Below the pieces are notes generated by a model. The model had not been told where the DNA came from and ran no database searches. It saw only the letters and a list, made by a program, of their open reading frames with translations. A DNA stretch of 64,000 nucleotides from Roseomonas sp. (GTDB lineage: Bacteria > Pseudomonadota > Alphaproteobacteria > Acetobacterales > Acetobacteraceae): the NCBI GenBank assembly GCA_031180725.1, contig JAPSLO010000002.1, positions 186,001 through 250,000 of the forward strand, read 5' to 3'. Below, piece after piece: positions 44,044 to 54,657 of the stretch (position 1 is its first letter; the number at the start of each line of letters is the position of its first letter). A program made the position numbers and the translations under genes.

Positions 44044-44732
44044 CAGCCGCGGCCCAGCCAGCGGTGCATCCGCCGTGCCAGTAACTCCGCCAGCAGCAGC
44101 CCGCCCACGGCCAGCGCGAAGGAGATGGCGGCCAGCCGCGCCGCCGTCGCCTCGCCACCCGGTACCTGGGTGGCGGCATAGATCGCCAGCGGCAGCGTCT
44201 GTGTCTCGCCGGGGATGTTGGAGGCGAAGGTGATCACGGCGCCGAACTCGCCGAGGCCGGAGGCGAAAGCGGTGACGGCCCCCGCGAGGATGCCGGGCGA
44301 CATCAGCGGCAGGGTGACGGTGAGAAAGCGATCCAGCGGCCCGGCGCCCAGGGTGCGGGCCGCGGCCTCCAGCCCTGGGTCCACGCTTTCCAGCCCCAGC
44401 CGCACGGCGCGGACGATCAGCGGGAAGGACATCACCGCCGTGGCCAGCGCCGCACCTTCGGTGGAGAAGACCAGGCGGATGCCGAAAATAGCGTCCAGCG
44501 GCGCGCCAATGGGCCCGCGAACCCCGAACAGCATCAGCAGCCCCCAGCCCACCACCACCGGCGGCACCACCAGCGGCAAATGCACCAGCGCGTCCAGCAG
44601 CATCCGGCCGGGGAAGCGCCCCCGTGCCAGCAGCCACGCCACTGCGATGGCCGGCAGCAGGGAAACCAGCACGGAGCGCGTGGCGACCTCCAGGCTCAGC
44701 CGCACCGCCTGCCATTCCTCCGGCGCGAGCAT
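44043..44732 (-). CDS. modB: Molybdate ABC transporter permease ModB
   Basis: From ATG 44732 it has 229 residues and five to six membrane segments: EWQAVRLSLEVATRSVLVSLLPAIAVAWLLARGRFPG, LVHLPLVVPPVVVGWGLLMLFG and the permease loop LESVDPGLEAAARTLGAGPLDRFLTVTLPLMSPGILAG, ending in SGLGEFGAVITFASNIPGETQTLPLAIYA, the classic ModB signature. It is divergent from the MoeA-like gene at 44898; molybdate transport and Moco insertion genes thus share an intergenic region of 165 bases, in which I found no Moco-riboswitch-like fold. Confidence 0.95.
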   Translation of the reverse strand: MLAPEEWQAVRLSLEVATRSVLVSLLPAIAVAWLLARGRFPGRMLLDALVHLPLVVPPVVVGWGLLMLFGVRGPIGAPLDAIFGIRLVFSTEGAALATAVMSFPLIVRAVRLGLESVDPGLEAAARTLGAGPLDRFLTVTLPLMSPGILAGAVTAFASGLGEFGAVITFASNIPGETQTLPLAIYAATQVPGGEATAARLAAISFALAVGGLLLAELLARRMHRWLGRG

Positions 44733-44897
44733 GGTTGTCAGGCTTCCTTTCGGCGGTTCGGCACGGTGCTTTGCGGCAAGGTGGTCGTTTCCGGTCCTCG
44801 GCAGGCGGCGCGCACCATGGCCCCCGCGCCGGCCGGCCGTCCATGCCAGCGCCGCGCGATTGCCCTGTGTCGCCCGCCCGCCTATCTGGCCAGAGGG

Positions 44898-45950
44898 ATG
44901 ACGCCGCTCCGCCTGACCGCGCCCGAGGAGGCGCTGGCCGCCCTGTTGGCCCGGCTGCAGCCGGTGCCGCCGCGCATGATGTCGCCGGAAGCGGCCCTGG
45001 GGCGTGTGCTGGCAGAGGATCTGCAAGCCCTGGCCCCGGTTCCTGCCCACCCCGCCGCGCTGCGTGATGGCTGGGCCGTGATAGCGGCGGAGACGCTGGG
45101 TGCCGGCCCCTATGCGCCAGCGCCGCTCTCCCTTGCGGAGCAGGTCAAGGCCGGTGCCGCCCTGCCGGCCGGCGCCGATGCGGTGCTCGCCGACTTCGAG
45201 CTGGATACCATGACGCCCTTCCCCCAGGCCCTCGCCGCGGCCAGCCCGGGTGTTGGGCTGCGCCAACCAGGCGAGGAGATCGCGGCCGGCGCCGTGCTCT
45301 GTCGCGCCGGCACGCGGCTGCGCCCCCAGCATCTGCCGGCCCTCGCCGCCTGCGGCATTGCCGAGGTGCCGGTGCGGCTGCCGCGCTTGGCGCTGGCTGG
45401 CCCCGAGGCCGACAGCGCGGCCGCCGCCCTGATAGCCACCCTGGCCGCACCGCTGGCGGCGGTGACGCGCCGGCCCGACCCGGCGGAGGCGGACTTGCTC
45501 GTGGTGCTGGGCGGGCTTTCCGAGGATTCCGCTAGCCCGGCACTCGCCGCCATGGATCAGGTGCTGCTCCACGGGCTGGGCGCCCGGCCGGGCTTGGCGA
45601 CGGCCATCGGGCTGCGGCACGACCGCCCCGCCCTGCTGCTGCCCGGCACCGCCGAGGAGGCGCTGGCCGGCTGGTGGCTGCTGGGGGCCCCGGCCCTGCG
45701 CCACCTGGTCGGCCTGCCCGAACCGGCGGGCGAGGCGCTGCGCCTGACCCGCAAGGTTGCCTCCACCGTCGGCCTGGCGGAACTGGTGCCGCTGCGTCGC
45801 GCCAGAGAGGGGCTGGCGGAGCCCCTGGCGGTGGGGGCCCTGCCGCTTGCCGCCCTGGCCGCTACCGATCTGCTGCTGCTGGTGCCGCCCGGCGCCGAGG
45901 GCCATGAGGCCGGCACCCTTGTCACCGCCCTGCCCCTGGCGCCCGCATGA
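44898..45950 (+). CDS. MoeA-like protein, degenerate
   Basis: Starting at ATG 44898, it has 350 residues and aligns along MoeA: EEALAALLARLQPVPPRMMSPEAALGRVLAEDLQALAPVPAHPAALRDGWAV, GEEIAAGAVLCRAGTRLRPQHLPALAACGI. The MoCF motifs, TGDEL and GGxSxGxxD, are lost; the matching parts read LALAGPEAD and VVLGGLSED. It therefore probably cannot insert molybdenum itself. It overlaps the next, complete MoeA gene by ATGA, suggesting a hetero-oligomeric pair. The earlier in-frame start at 44580 would collide with modB. Confidence 0.8.
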   Translation: MTPLRLTAPEEALAALLARLQPVPPRMMSPEAALGRVLAEDLQALAPVPAHPAALRDGWAVIAAETLGAGPYAPAPLSLAEQVKAGAALPAGADAVLADFELDTMTPFPQALAAASPGVGLRQPGEEIAAGAVLCRAGTRLRPQHLPALAACGIAEVPVRLPRLALAGPEADSAAAALIATLAAPLAAVTRRPDPAEADLLVVLGGLSEDSASPALAAMDQVLLHGLGARPGLATAIGLRHDRPALLLPGTAEEALAGWWLLGAPALRHLVGLPEPAGEALRLTRKVASTVGLAELVPLRRAREGLAEPLAVGALPLAALAATDLLLLVPPGAEGHEAGTLVTALPLAPA

Positions 45951-47926
45951 CAGACGCCCCGCAAGACGATCTCGCCGCCCGCATCCGCCGCGCCGCGCGG
46001 CAGGAGCAGTTCCTGGAGGTGATCCCGGCCGAGGAGGCGATGCGCCGCATCCGCGACGCCTTCCCCTTCTCGCCCCTGTCGGCCGAGACGGTGCCCCTGA
46101 CCGAGGCGTTGGGCCGAGTGGTGGCGCAGCCGGTGGCCGCCGCCGCCGATGCGCCGCCCTTCGACCGCTCCTCGGTGGATGGTTTCGCGTTGCGCGCCGC
46201 CGATACGGCCGGCGCCAGCGAGGCCGCGCCGAAGCGCCTGCGGCTCAACGCGGAGGTGCTGGCCTGCGGCGTCGCGCCCGCCATCGAAGTGCGGCCCGGC
46301 ACGGCCACCGCCATCGCCACCGGTGGCGTCATTCCGCGCGGCGCCGATGCGGTGGTGATGATCGAGCAGACGGAGCTGGACGAAAGCGACCCGGCCGCCC
46401 TCGCCATCTTGCTGAACCGCCCCGCCGCGCCGGGCAGCTTCGTGTCCTTCGCCGGCAGCGACATCGCGCGTGGCGAGGCACTGCTGCGCGCCGGCACCGT
46501 CGTCACCAGCCGCGAGATCGGCATGGCGGCCGCGGCGGGGCTGGCGGCGCTGCCCGTGGTGCGCCGGCCGCGCGTGGCGGTGATCTCCACCGGCGACGAG
46601 CTGGTGCCGCCCGGCAGCCCGCTCCCGCCCGGCGGGATCTATGACAGCAACGCGGCCATCCTGGCCGCCGCGGTGACGGAACATGGTGGCCAGCCCCTGC
46701 CCTTCGGCATCCTGAAGGACGACGAGGCGGCGCTGGAGGCCGCCGTGCGCCAGGCGCTGGAAGGCGCCGACCTGGTGGTGATGTCGGGCGGCACCAGCAA
46801 GGGCGCCGGCGATGTCTCGCATCGCATCCTGTCGCGCCTCGGCGCGCCGGGGGTGCTGCTGCATGGCGTGGCGCTGAAGCCGGGCAAGCCGCTCTGCGTG
46901 GCGGCGGTGGAGCGGAAGCCAGTGGTGGTGCTGCCCGGCTTCCCGACCAGCGCGGTCTTCACCTTCCACGAATTCGTCGTGCCCTTGCTGCGCGCCATGG
47001 CCGGCCTGCCACCGCGCGAGGACGCCGAGGTCCCCGCGAAACTGGCCGTGCGCCTGCCCAGTGAGCTGGGACGGACGGAATATGTGATGGTCTCGCTGGC
47101 CGAGGCGGCGGATGGCGCGGGGCAGATCGCCTGGCCGCTGGGCAAGGGGTCAGGCAGCGTTACGGCCTTCGCCCAGGCCGATGGCTTCTTCGCCATCCCC
47201 GCCCTGGACCGGGGCGCGGAGGCCGGCGCGGATCTGCGCGTGCGACTGATCGGTGGCGCGACGCGGCTGCCCGACCTGACAATCATCGGCAGCCATTGCG
47301 TGGGGCTGGATGCTGTGCTGGAGCTGCTGGCAGCACGCGGGCTGAAAACGCGTACCCTGGCGGTGGGCAGCCTGGGCGGCCTGGCGGCGGCGAAGCGCGG
47401 CGAATGCGACCTGGCGCCGGCACATCTGCTGGACCCGAAGAGCGGCGCCTACAACACTCCCTTCCTGGCCGAGGGGCTACGCTTGGTGCCTGGTTGGCGG
47501 CGCCTGCAAGGGGTGGTCTTCCGCCCCGGCGATTCCCGCTTCGAAGGGCAGGACGGTGCCGCGGCGGTGCGGCGCGCAGCGAGCGATCCGGCCCGCCTGC
47601 TGGTAAATCGCAATGCGGGATCCGGCACGCGCCTGCTGCTGGATGGGCTTCTCGATGGGGCGCGCCCTGCCGGCTACGCGAACCAGCCGAAATCCCACAA
47701 CGCCGTCGCCGCCGCCGTGGCGCAGGGGCGCGCCGATTGGGGTATCGCCATCGCCACCGTGGCCCGCGCCTATGGGCTGGATTTCCTTCCGCTGACCGAT
47801 GAGCACTACGACTTCTTCCTGCCCGAGAGCCGGGCGGGAAGGCCCGCGGTGCAGGCCTTCCTGGAGGTGCTGGCCTCGGGCGAAGCGCGGCGGAGGCTGG
47901 AGGCGCTGGGCTTCACGCCGGCCTGA
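45947..47926 (+). CDS. MoeA fused to a PBP-like (LysR-substrate-type) domain
   Basis: The 659-residue product is a complete molybdopterin molybdenumtransferase (residues 1 to about 410), with PPFDRSSVDGFALRAADT, IPRGADAVVMIEQTE, VAVISTGDELVPPG and MSGGTSKGAGD, followed by a periplasmic-binding-like domain (about 425-659: DLTIIGSHCVGLDAVLELLAARGLKT, VNRNAGSGTRLLLDGLLDG, SHNAVAAAVAQGRADWGIAI). The second part has no signal, so it acts in the cytoplasm; such fusions are thought to sense or deliver molybdate or tungstate. As no modA is present, it could be the local ligand sensor (inference). Confidence 0.92.
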   Translation: MTDAPQDDLAARIRRAARQEQFLEVIPAEEAMRRIRDAFPFSPLSAETVPLTEALGRVVAQPVAAAADAPPFDRSSVDGFALRAADTAGASEAAPKRLRLNAEVLACGVAPAIEVRPGTATAIATGGVIPRGADAVVMIEQTELDESDPAALAILLNRPAAPGSFVSFAGSDIARGEALLRAGTVVTSREIGMAAAAGLAALPVVRRPRVAVISTGDELVPPGSPLPPGGIYDSNAAILAAAVTEHGGQPLPFGILKDDEAALEAAVRQALEGADLVVMSGGTSKGAGDVSHRILSRLGAPGVLLHGVALKPGKPLCVAAVERKPVVVLPGFPTSAVFTFHEFVVPLLRAMAGLPPREDAEVPAKLAVRLPSELGRTEYVMVSLAEAADGAGQIAWPLGKGSGSVTAFAQADGFFAIPALDRGAEAGADLRVRLIGGATRLPDLTIIGSHCVGLDAVLELLAARGLKTRTLAVGSLGGLAAAKRGECDLAPAHLLDPKSGAYNTPFLAEGLRLVPGWRRLQGVVFRPGDSRFEGQDGAAAVRRAASDPARLLVNRNAGSGTRLLLDGLLDGARPAGYANQPKSHNAVAAAVAQGRADWGIAIATVARAYGLDFLPLTDEHYDFFLPESRAGRPAVQAFLEVLASGEARRRLEALGFTPA

Positions 47927-47951
47927 AACAGCGCGGCGTCTGCCCGGACAA

Positions 47952-48650
47952 TCAGGCGACGTCGCCGCGCGGCCGACGCAGGGGATCATTGGCGCTGGGC
48001 ACATCCTCCGTCAGGCCGGGGGCCTGCTCGCGGCCCGCCGGCGGGGAGCTGGGGGCCATGCCAGCCGAGGCCGCCTCGGCCGCCATCCAGTCGGAGCTGC
48101 CCTCCTGGCCCCGGGGGCGGCCCGTGCCGCTCGGGTGATGGCGGTCCAGGATGCGCTCGGCCTCGGCCACACGCGTTTCCTCGGTCCGCACGACAACCAG
48201 GTGCCCGCCGCGGCGCACGGCTTCGGTGTAGCTGGCCGCTTCCTCCTCACCGAAGCCGGCGCTGGCCAGGGCACCGAGCAGCCCGCCTGCCGCCGCGCCG
48301 GCTCCGGCGCCGGCCAGGGTGGCTACCAGCCAGCCGGCGGCGATCACCGGACCGATACCCGGAATGGCCAGGGCACCAAGCCCTGCCAGCAGCCCGGCAC
48401 CACCGCCGATCACCGTGCCGAGCGTTGCCCCTGTGGCGCCGCCGCTGGCTGCACCGGTGGCCCCTCGGGTATCGTCGTCAACCCCGTGGGTGGCCGTAGC
48501 GGATGCCGGGCCGCCCTCGGCCGTGGTGTCGCTCTGGCCGCCGAGATAGCTGATGCTGTCATGTGGGAAGCCCGCGCTTTCCAACTCGTTCACCGCCATG
48601 CGGGCGGAGTCGGCAGTGTCGAAGAGGCGGGCGATGCTGCGCGTTGCCAT
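47952..48650 (-). CDS. General-stress-protein-17M-like protein with glycine-zipper segment
   Basis: The 232-residue product starts with the YflT/17M-like domain ATRSIARLFDTADSARMAVNELESAGFPHDSISYLGG, followed by a Gly/Ala-rich hydrophobic segment (GTVIGGGAGLLAGLGALAIPGIGPVIAAGWLVATLAGAGAG and more) and then a VVRTEETRVAEAERILDRH strand-helix. The Gly-zipper suggests membrane association. Related proteins are induced by osmotic or cold stress; no direct role is known. A PepSY-like gene lies 47 bases upstream on the same strand. Confidence 0.75.
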   Translation of the reverse strand: MATRSIARLFDTADSARMAVNELESAGFPHDSISYLGGQSDTTAEGGPASATATHGVDDDTRGATGAASGGATGATLGTVIGGGAGLLAGLGALAIPGIGPVIAAGWLVATLAGAGAGAAAGGLLGALASAGFGEEEAASYTEAVRRGGHLVVVRTEETRVAEAERILDRHHPSGTGRPRGQEGSSDWMAAEAASAGMAPSSPPAGREQAPGLTEDVPSANDPLRRPRGDVA

Positions 48651-48697
48651 GGCTGCGTTTCCTTCCTGCTCCTGTTGGCCCGGTCCGCGGGCGTCGC

Positions 48698-49093
48698 TCA
48701 TTGGCCGCCTTCGCGTGTGGCCACAACATTGCCCTGGTAGTCCAGGGCGACGCCGACCTGCTGGCCATTGCGCATGCCGCGGGCGCGCCAGATCCCCTGC
48801 TCGTCCAGCGTCAGATCCTGCACATCGTTGAACCCGGCGGCCGCCATGCGGGAGCGGGCCTGGCCTTCGGTGAAGGAATTGGCGCCTGGTACGGGGGGCT
48901 CGCGTCGGTTGCCACCGCCGGCCCTGGAATCGTTCGGCGTGCTGGCGCCGGTGCCCGGGAGGGGTGTCGCGCCAATCGCATCCCGGCTCGCCGGACTGTC
49001 CGGTGCCGTCTGCGCCACGACCGGCCCACCCCCCAAAGCGGCCGCCAGGGCCAAGGCCAGGGCGGCGTCGTGACATGCCGCGCGGATCCTCAT
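48698..49093 (-). CDS. Secreted PepSY-like domain protein
   Basis: A 131-residue protein with a signal peptide (LALALAAALGGGPVVAQ) and a C-terminal 60-residue stretch FTEGQARSRMAAAGFNDVQDLTLDEQGIWRARGMRNGQQVGVALDYQGNVVA, which matches the PepSY/beta-lactamase-inhibitor-like fold. The middle is a Pro/Gly/Asn linker. It probably lies in the periplasm and is co-transcribed with the stress-like protein downstream. The next 150 bases up to the CYTH gene hold no gene. Confidence 0.7.
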   Translation of the reverse strand: MRIRAACHDAALALALAAALGGGPVVAQTAPDSPASRDAIGATPLPGTGASTPNDSRAGGGNRREPPVPGANSFTEGQARSRMAAAGFNDVQDLTLDEQGIWRARGMRNGQQVGVALDYQGNVVATREGGQ

Positions 49094-49243
49094 TATTGCC
49101 TGCTCCTTCCCGTTTCGGTCAGCGACCGTCTGGCCGCATCAGGGCCGATCAGGTCGGACCCTCGGGATCAACGGAGGCAGCGGCAGGATGTTCGTCACGC
49201 CGCCGGCACGGTGCCGCACTTGGGCGCGAGTAACGCCGTGGGA

Positions 49244-49720
49244 TCAGCCGGGCTGTGCCAGGGCGGCGGCCAGGGCCGCGTTGTTGTAGCGGGGATCGTC
49301 CGTGACCTCCTCCCCCAGCCAGGCTGGAAGGGCGGGGTTCGCGGTCTCGGAATCCAACTCCACCTCGGCCAACACCAGGCCGCGCAGCGCATCAGGGGCC
49401 TGGAACTCGTCCACGGTCCAGAGATGGCCCTCGTGCTCCACCTCGAACCGGACCTTCGCCAGTTGCGCCATCGGGCAGAGCGCAAGCATAGCAACCGCGT
49501 CCTCGGCCGGGATCGGGTATTCGAACTCGGCGCGTACCTTGCCGCCCGGCCCCTTGATGGTCAGGAAGGCTTCCGTTCCCGCCAGGCGGACGCGCAGGCT
49601 GGGCAGCCCTGGCCCACCGACCGCCAGATAGCCCTGGCGGATGGGCGTGCCTGCCCCCCGCACGGCGCCACGCCAGCCATCGCCGGCCACCAGGAATTTG
49701 CGCTCGATCTCGACACCCAT
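49244..49720 (-). CDS. CYTH domain protein (triphosphate tunnel hydrolase)
   Basis: A 158-residue protein with the signature EIERKF at residues 4-9, the paired strands [42 protein letters not shown] and a C-terminal [32 protein letters not shown]. The alternating Lys/Arg/Glu residues line the metal-polyphosphate tunnel. Bacterial members hydrolyse inorganic triphosphate; adenylate cyclase activity is found in a few. It is divergent from uvrB over a 29-base gap. Confidence 0.9.
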   Translation of the reverse strand: MGVEIERKFLVAGDGWRGAVRGAGTPIRQGYLAVGGPGLPSLRVRLAGTEAFLTIKGPGGKVRAEFEYPIPAEDAVAMLALCPMAQLAKVRFEVEHEGHLWTVDEFQAPDALRGLVLAEVELDSETANPALPAWLGEEVTDDPRYNNAALAAALAQPG

Positions 49721-49749
49721 GGTGGCAACCTAGCCGGGGCGCGGGCGCC

Positions 49750-52017
<2,268 letters not shown>

Positions 52018-52062
52018 GAACCACAGCGGCGGCTCCGCCCGCAGCCGGAAGGAACAGCGGCC

Positions 52063-52617
52063 GTGGCGCAGCGTTGCGGCGGCATGGCCGAGCATCACGC
52101 GCGCATCCACATCGCCCGCCCGGCGGCCGATGTCTTCGCCTTCCTTGCCAATCCCATGAATCTGCCGAGATGGCAGCCTTCGCTGCGCGAAGCGCATCGC
52201 GAAGCGCCCGAAATGGTGCGGATCATGGGCGGAGGCGTCGGCGCGCAGGGCCTCTCAGCCCATGTGCGCTTCGTGACCGATCCCGTCGCCCGGCAGTTGT
52301 CCTGGGCCGCCTCCACCGGTGTCGGCTGCGCCGGAGACCTCAAGGTGGAGGAAGCCGATGGCGGCGCGGTGCTGGATCTCTGCCTCAGGCTCGGCCCGCG
52401 GGCAGAGCGGCCGGAGGCCATCCGGCACTGGACAGGCGACCCGCAGCTCACCCTGCCGGAAGCGCTGCAGGCCAGCCTGGCTGCAGTGAAGGAGCTGTGC
52501 GAGGGGCACACCGAGGGCGTCACGCTGGTCTCGGGCGGCACGCAATCCCATCCGGATCAGGCGCCGCTGCGCGACAGCCGCCCCTACGGCAGCGAGCCCG
52601 CCGAACGCGGCAGCTGA
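52063..52617 (+). CDS. SRPBCC (START-like) family protein
   Basis: The 184-residue protein has the SRPBCC pattern: ARIHIARPAADVFAFLANPMNLPRWQPSLRE, the long strands VRFVTDPVARQLSWAAS and VLDLCLRLGPR, and a C-terminal helix ALQASLAAVKELCEG. Such proteins bind hydrophobic ligands or act as co-chaperones and polyketide cyclases. GTG 52063 or ATG 52084 (MAEHHARIH) may be the start; the shorter one matches the family better. It follows uvrB by 45 bases. Confidence 0.75.
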   Translation: MAQRCGGMAEHHARIHIARPAADVFAFLANPMNLPRWQPSLREAHREAPEMVRIMGGGVGAQGLSAHVRFVTDPVARQLSWAASTGVGCAGDLKVEEADGGAVLDLCLRLGPRAERPEAIRHWTGDPQLTLPEALQASLAAVKELCEGHTEGVTLVSGGTQSHPDQAPLRDSRPYGSEPAERGS

Positions 52618-52624
52618 GACCGCC

Positions 52625-52987
52625 TCAGCGCCCCAAGCCGATCCCGCAATCGGAGAGGAGCGCGGACGGGTTGCCCCGCGCATTGTTCGCCACCTGCGCC
52701 ACGCGCAGCGAATCCTCGGGCGGCAGGGTGCGGACTAGGCAGGCGGAGAGATTCGCCATGTCTAGCGTCGGGCCGCAGCGGAACGCCGCCCCCGCTATGC
52801 GCTGGCAGAAAGCGCGCTTCTGCTCCGGCGTCTCCTGCTGGCCGCCGAGACCGGGCAGGGTGCCCAGCAGGCGCGAGGCTCCTGCCGTCCCGCTACCACC
52901 ACCTCCGCCCAGGCCAGGCAGCGAAAGCCCCTGCCCCAATGCCGGCGCGGCAAGCACCAAGCCGATCGCCATCCACATTCCGCGCAT
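52625..52987 (-). CDS. Small secreted four-cysteine protein
   Basis: From ATG 52987 this is 120 residues with a signal peptide (MWMAIGLVLAAPALGQG), a Gly/Leu-rich stretch (LSLPGLGGGGGSGTAG) and a compact C-terminus with four Cys (FCQRIAG, FRCGPTL, SACLVR, SDCGIGL), probably two disulfides. I do not recognise a family. It is convergent with the SRPBCC gene. The hairpin repeat (copy 2) lies 15 bases upstream of its start, inside its promoter or leader. Confidence 0.6.
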   Translation of the reverse strand: MRGMWMAIGLVLAAPALGQGLSLPGLGGGGGSGTAGASRLLGTLPGLGGQQETPEQKRAFCQRIAGAAFRCGPTLDMANLSACLVRTLPPEDSLRVAQVANNARGNPSALLSDCGIGLGR

Positions 52988-53001
52988 GCCGCGCCCCCCA
53001 A

Positions 53002-53045
53002 GCATTTTCAAGTCAGGCGGAATCGCCCGGCAACTCGGAAAATGC
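53002..53045. repeat. Nested hairpin repeat element, copy 2
   Basis: The outer stem is GCATTTTC (53002-53009) with GAAAATGC (53038-53045); the inner stem is GGCG (53016-53019) with CGCC (53024-53027) around the loop GAAT. The same core is found at 281-322, where the outer stem is CCTTTTC with GAAAAGG. The flanking CTCGGAAAA is shared. Here the element lies upstream of a divergent pair (small secreted protein, SDR), whereas copy 1 lies between convergent genes, so it is not tied to gene ends. Confidence 0.7.
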
Positions 53046-53183
53046 ACCAAATCGTAGCCTGGATCGGCTTCGCCGAGCGCAGGCGAACGGAAGCCGGCCC
53101 AGGAAGGGCACACACTTCGCCGGCCGGGCCCAGGCGGTCAAGCTGTGGCCAAGCGGACGGATCGCGCCTATGTCCTGGGCTGC

Positions 53184-53960
53184 ATGTCCATCCCCGCTTC
53201 CATCCCTCGCGCGGCGCTGGTCACCGGTGGCGCCAAGCGGCTGGGTCGCGCGATGGCCCTGGCCCTGGCTCGGGCCGGTTTCGACTTGGCCATTCATTAC
53301 GGCACCAGCGAGGATGAGGCCGCCGCGACGGCCGAGGAGATCCGCGCCCTGGGCCGACGGGCCATCACCCTCCGTGCCGACCTGGCCCAGGAAGCCGAGG
53401 TCGCGCGCCTGGTGCCGCAGGCGGTGGCGGCGCTCGGCCCCCTGGGCGTGCTGGTGAACAACGCCTCGGTTTTCCAGCGCGACGAATGGGACGAGGTGAC
53501 GCGCGCCAGCTGGGACACGCATATGGAGCCGAACCTGCGCGCGCCCTTCCAGCTCTCCCAGGCCATGGCGAAGGCTGTGCCGGGGGATCGGGAAGGTGTC
53601 ATCGTCAACATGATCGATCAGCGCGTCTGGTCCCTGACGCCGCATTTCGTCTCCTACACCCTCTCCAAGGCCGGGCTCTGGACGCTGACTCAGACGCTGG
53701 CCTTGGCGCTGGCGCCGCGCATCCGGGTGAACGGCATCGGCCCGGGGCCAGCCTTGCCTTCCACGCGGCAGACGGCGGCGCAGTTCGCCCGGCAATGCGC
53801 CTCCACCCCCCTGCGCCGCGGCACCTCGCCGGAGGAGGTGGCGGATGCGCTGCTGGCGATCCTCTCCCTGCCCTCCGTCACAGGGCAGATGATCGCGTTG
53901 GATGGCGGGCAGCACCTGCAATGGTCGCCGGCGCGGGAAGGGAGCACGATTGTCGAATGA
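53184..53960 (+). CDS. SDR family oxidoreductase, FolM/pteridine-reductase-like
   Basis: From ATG 53184 it has 258 residues (GTG 53145 would add 13). The Rossmann motif is AALVTGGAKRLGRAMALALARAG. The active site has VNNASVFQRDEWDE, a Ser/Asp position in VIVNMIDQRVWSLTP and YTLSKAGL (YxxxK). The TGGAKRLG wording, Asp in place of the catalytic Ser (IDQR), and position in front of folB point to the FolM/PTR1 group, which reduces dihydromonapterin or dihydrofolate. It overlaps folB by four bases. Confidence 0.85.
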   Translation: MSIPASIPRAALVTGGAKRLGRAMALALARAGFDLAIHYGTSEDEAAATAEEIRALGRRAITLRADLAQEAEVARLVPQAVAALGPLGVLVNNASVFQRDEWDEVTRASWDTHMEPNLRAPFQLSQAMAKAVPGDREGVIVNMIDQRVWSLTPHFVSYTLSKAGLWTLTQTLALALAPRIRVNGIGPGPALPSTRQTAAQFARQCASTPLRRGTSPEEVADALLAILSLPSVTGQMIALDGGQHLQWSPAREGSTIVE

Positions 53961-54349
53961 CCTTTGCCCCTGATGCCGAGCGCCGCACCCGTGTTGTCTT
54001 CGTCCATGGTCTGGAATTGATGGCGCGACTCGGCATTCATCCGCATGAGAAGGTCGGACCGCAGCGCATCCGTCTGGGCGTCGAGTTGCTGGTGCAGGAC
54101 GAGGCCGCTCCGACCGCCGTGGGGCCGGACGATTTCCGCCGCGTGGTTGACTACCAGCGATTGGTCGAACTCGCCCGCGACGTGGTCGAGCGGGGCCATG
54201 TCTTGCTGGTCGAGACCTTGGCCGAGCGCATCGCGTCGGCCGCGCTGGAGGATACGCGGGTGGACCGCGTGCGCGTGACGGTTGAGAAGCCCGATGCCTT
54301 CGAGGACGTCGCCAGCGTTGGTGTGGTGGTCGAGAGACGTAGGCCCTAG
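53957..54349 (+). CDS. folB: Dihydroneopterin aldolase FolB
   Basis: From ATG 53957 it has 130 residues: VFVHGLELMARLGIHPHEKVGPQRIRLGVEL (catalytic Glu in the GLELMARLGI segment), DFRRVVDYQRLVELARDVVERGHVLLVETLAERIA and the Lys in VTVEKPDAF. FolB cleaves dihydroneopterin to 6-hydroxymethyl-dihydropterin in folate synthesis in the cytoplasm. Coupling with a FolM-like SDR fits pterin metabolism. It is the last gene of the pair. Confidence 0.93.
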   Translation: MTFAPDAERRTRVVFVHGLELMARLGIHPHEKVGPQRIRLGVELLVQDEAAPTAVGPDDFRRVVDYQRLVELARDVVERGHVLLVETLAERIASAALEDTRVDRVRVTVEKPDAFEDVASVGVVVERRRP

Positions 54350-54657
54350 AAGGACTTGCAGCGGGTCCGCCTAGCTGTTTTGTCCACTGCCATCACGGCC
54401 ACGCGAGAAGGGAACCATAAGTCAATCGAAAAGATCGACTTGACGATTGAACGGGGAGAGCCCGGATCAAAATTTCCTTTTATGTCAGTTGCTTAGGTAA
54501 AATGCCCAATTTGTGGGCATTTCCATGTGAACGGCAGATGACAGCGGATTCCGCTGCTTCAGCCACATGAGATCCACATAGTTTTCCACAGCTTTGGTGG
54601 ACAACCTTTGCTGGCCGCGAACGCCCTGAAAGCCGCAGTCGGCCTATCCTGGAACCG
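54350..54657. promoter_or_regulatory. AT-rich leader region upstream of uvrC with two hairpins
   Basis: About 300 bases clearly less GC-rich than the surroundings. Hairpin 1: GTCAATCGA (54421-54429) with TCGA-c-TTGAC (54435-54444, one bulged C), loop AAAGA. Hairpin 2: AAATGCCCA (54500-54508) with TGGGCATTT (54514-54522), loop ATTTG, a perfect nine-base stem. TTTTCCACA at 54582-54590 fits the DnaA-box consensus but stands alone. The hairpins may terminate folB transcription, or the region may encode a small RNA or act on uvrC expression. No reading frame of note. Confidence 0.45.

Noticed and set aside
44733-44897. Moco riboswitch or ModE site between modB and moeA
   Set aside because: I looked for the typical fold and for the ATCGTTATATA-type ModE arms and found neither.
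54582-54590. DnaA-box-like TTTTCCACA upstream of uvrC, possible replication origin
   Set aside because: Only one box; an origin needs a cluster plus dnaA, dnaN or parAB-type neighbours, none of which are here.
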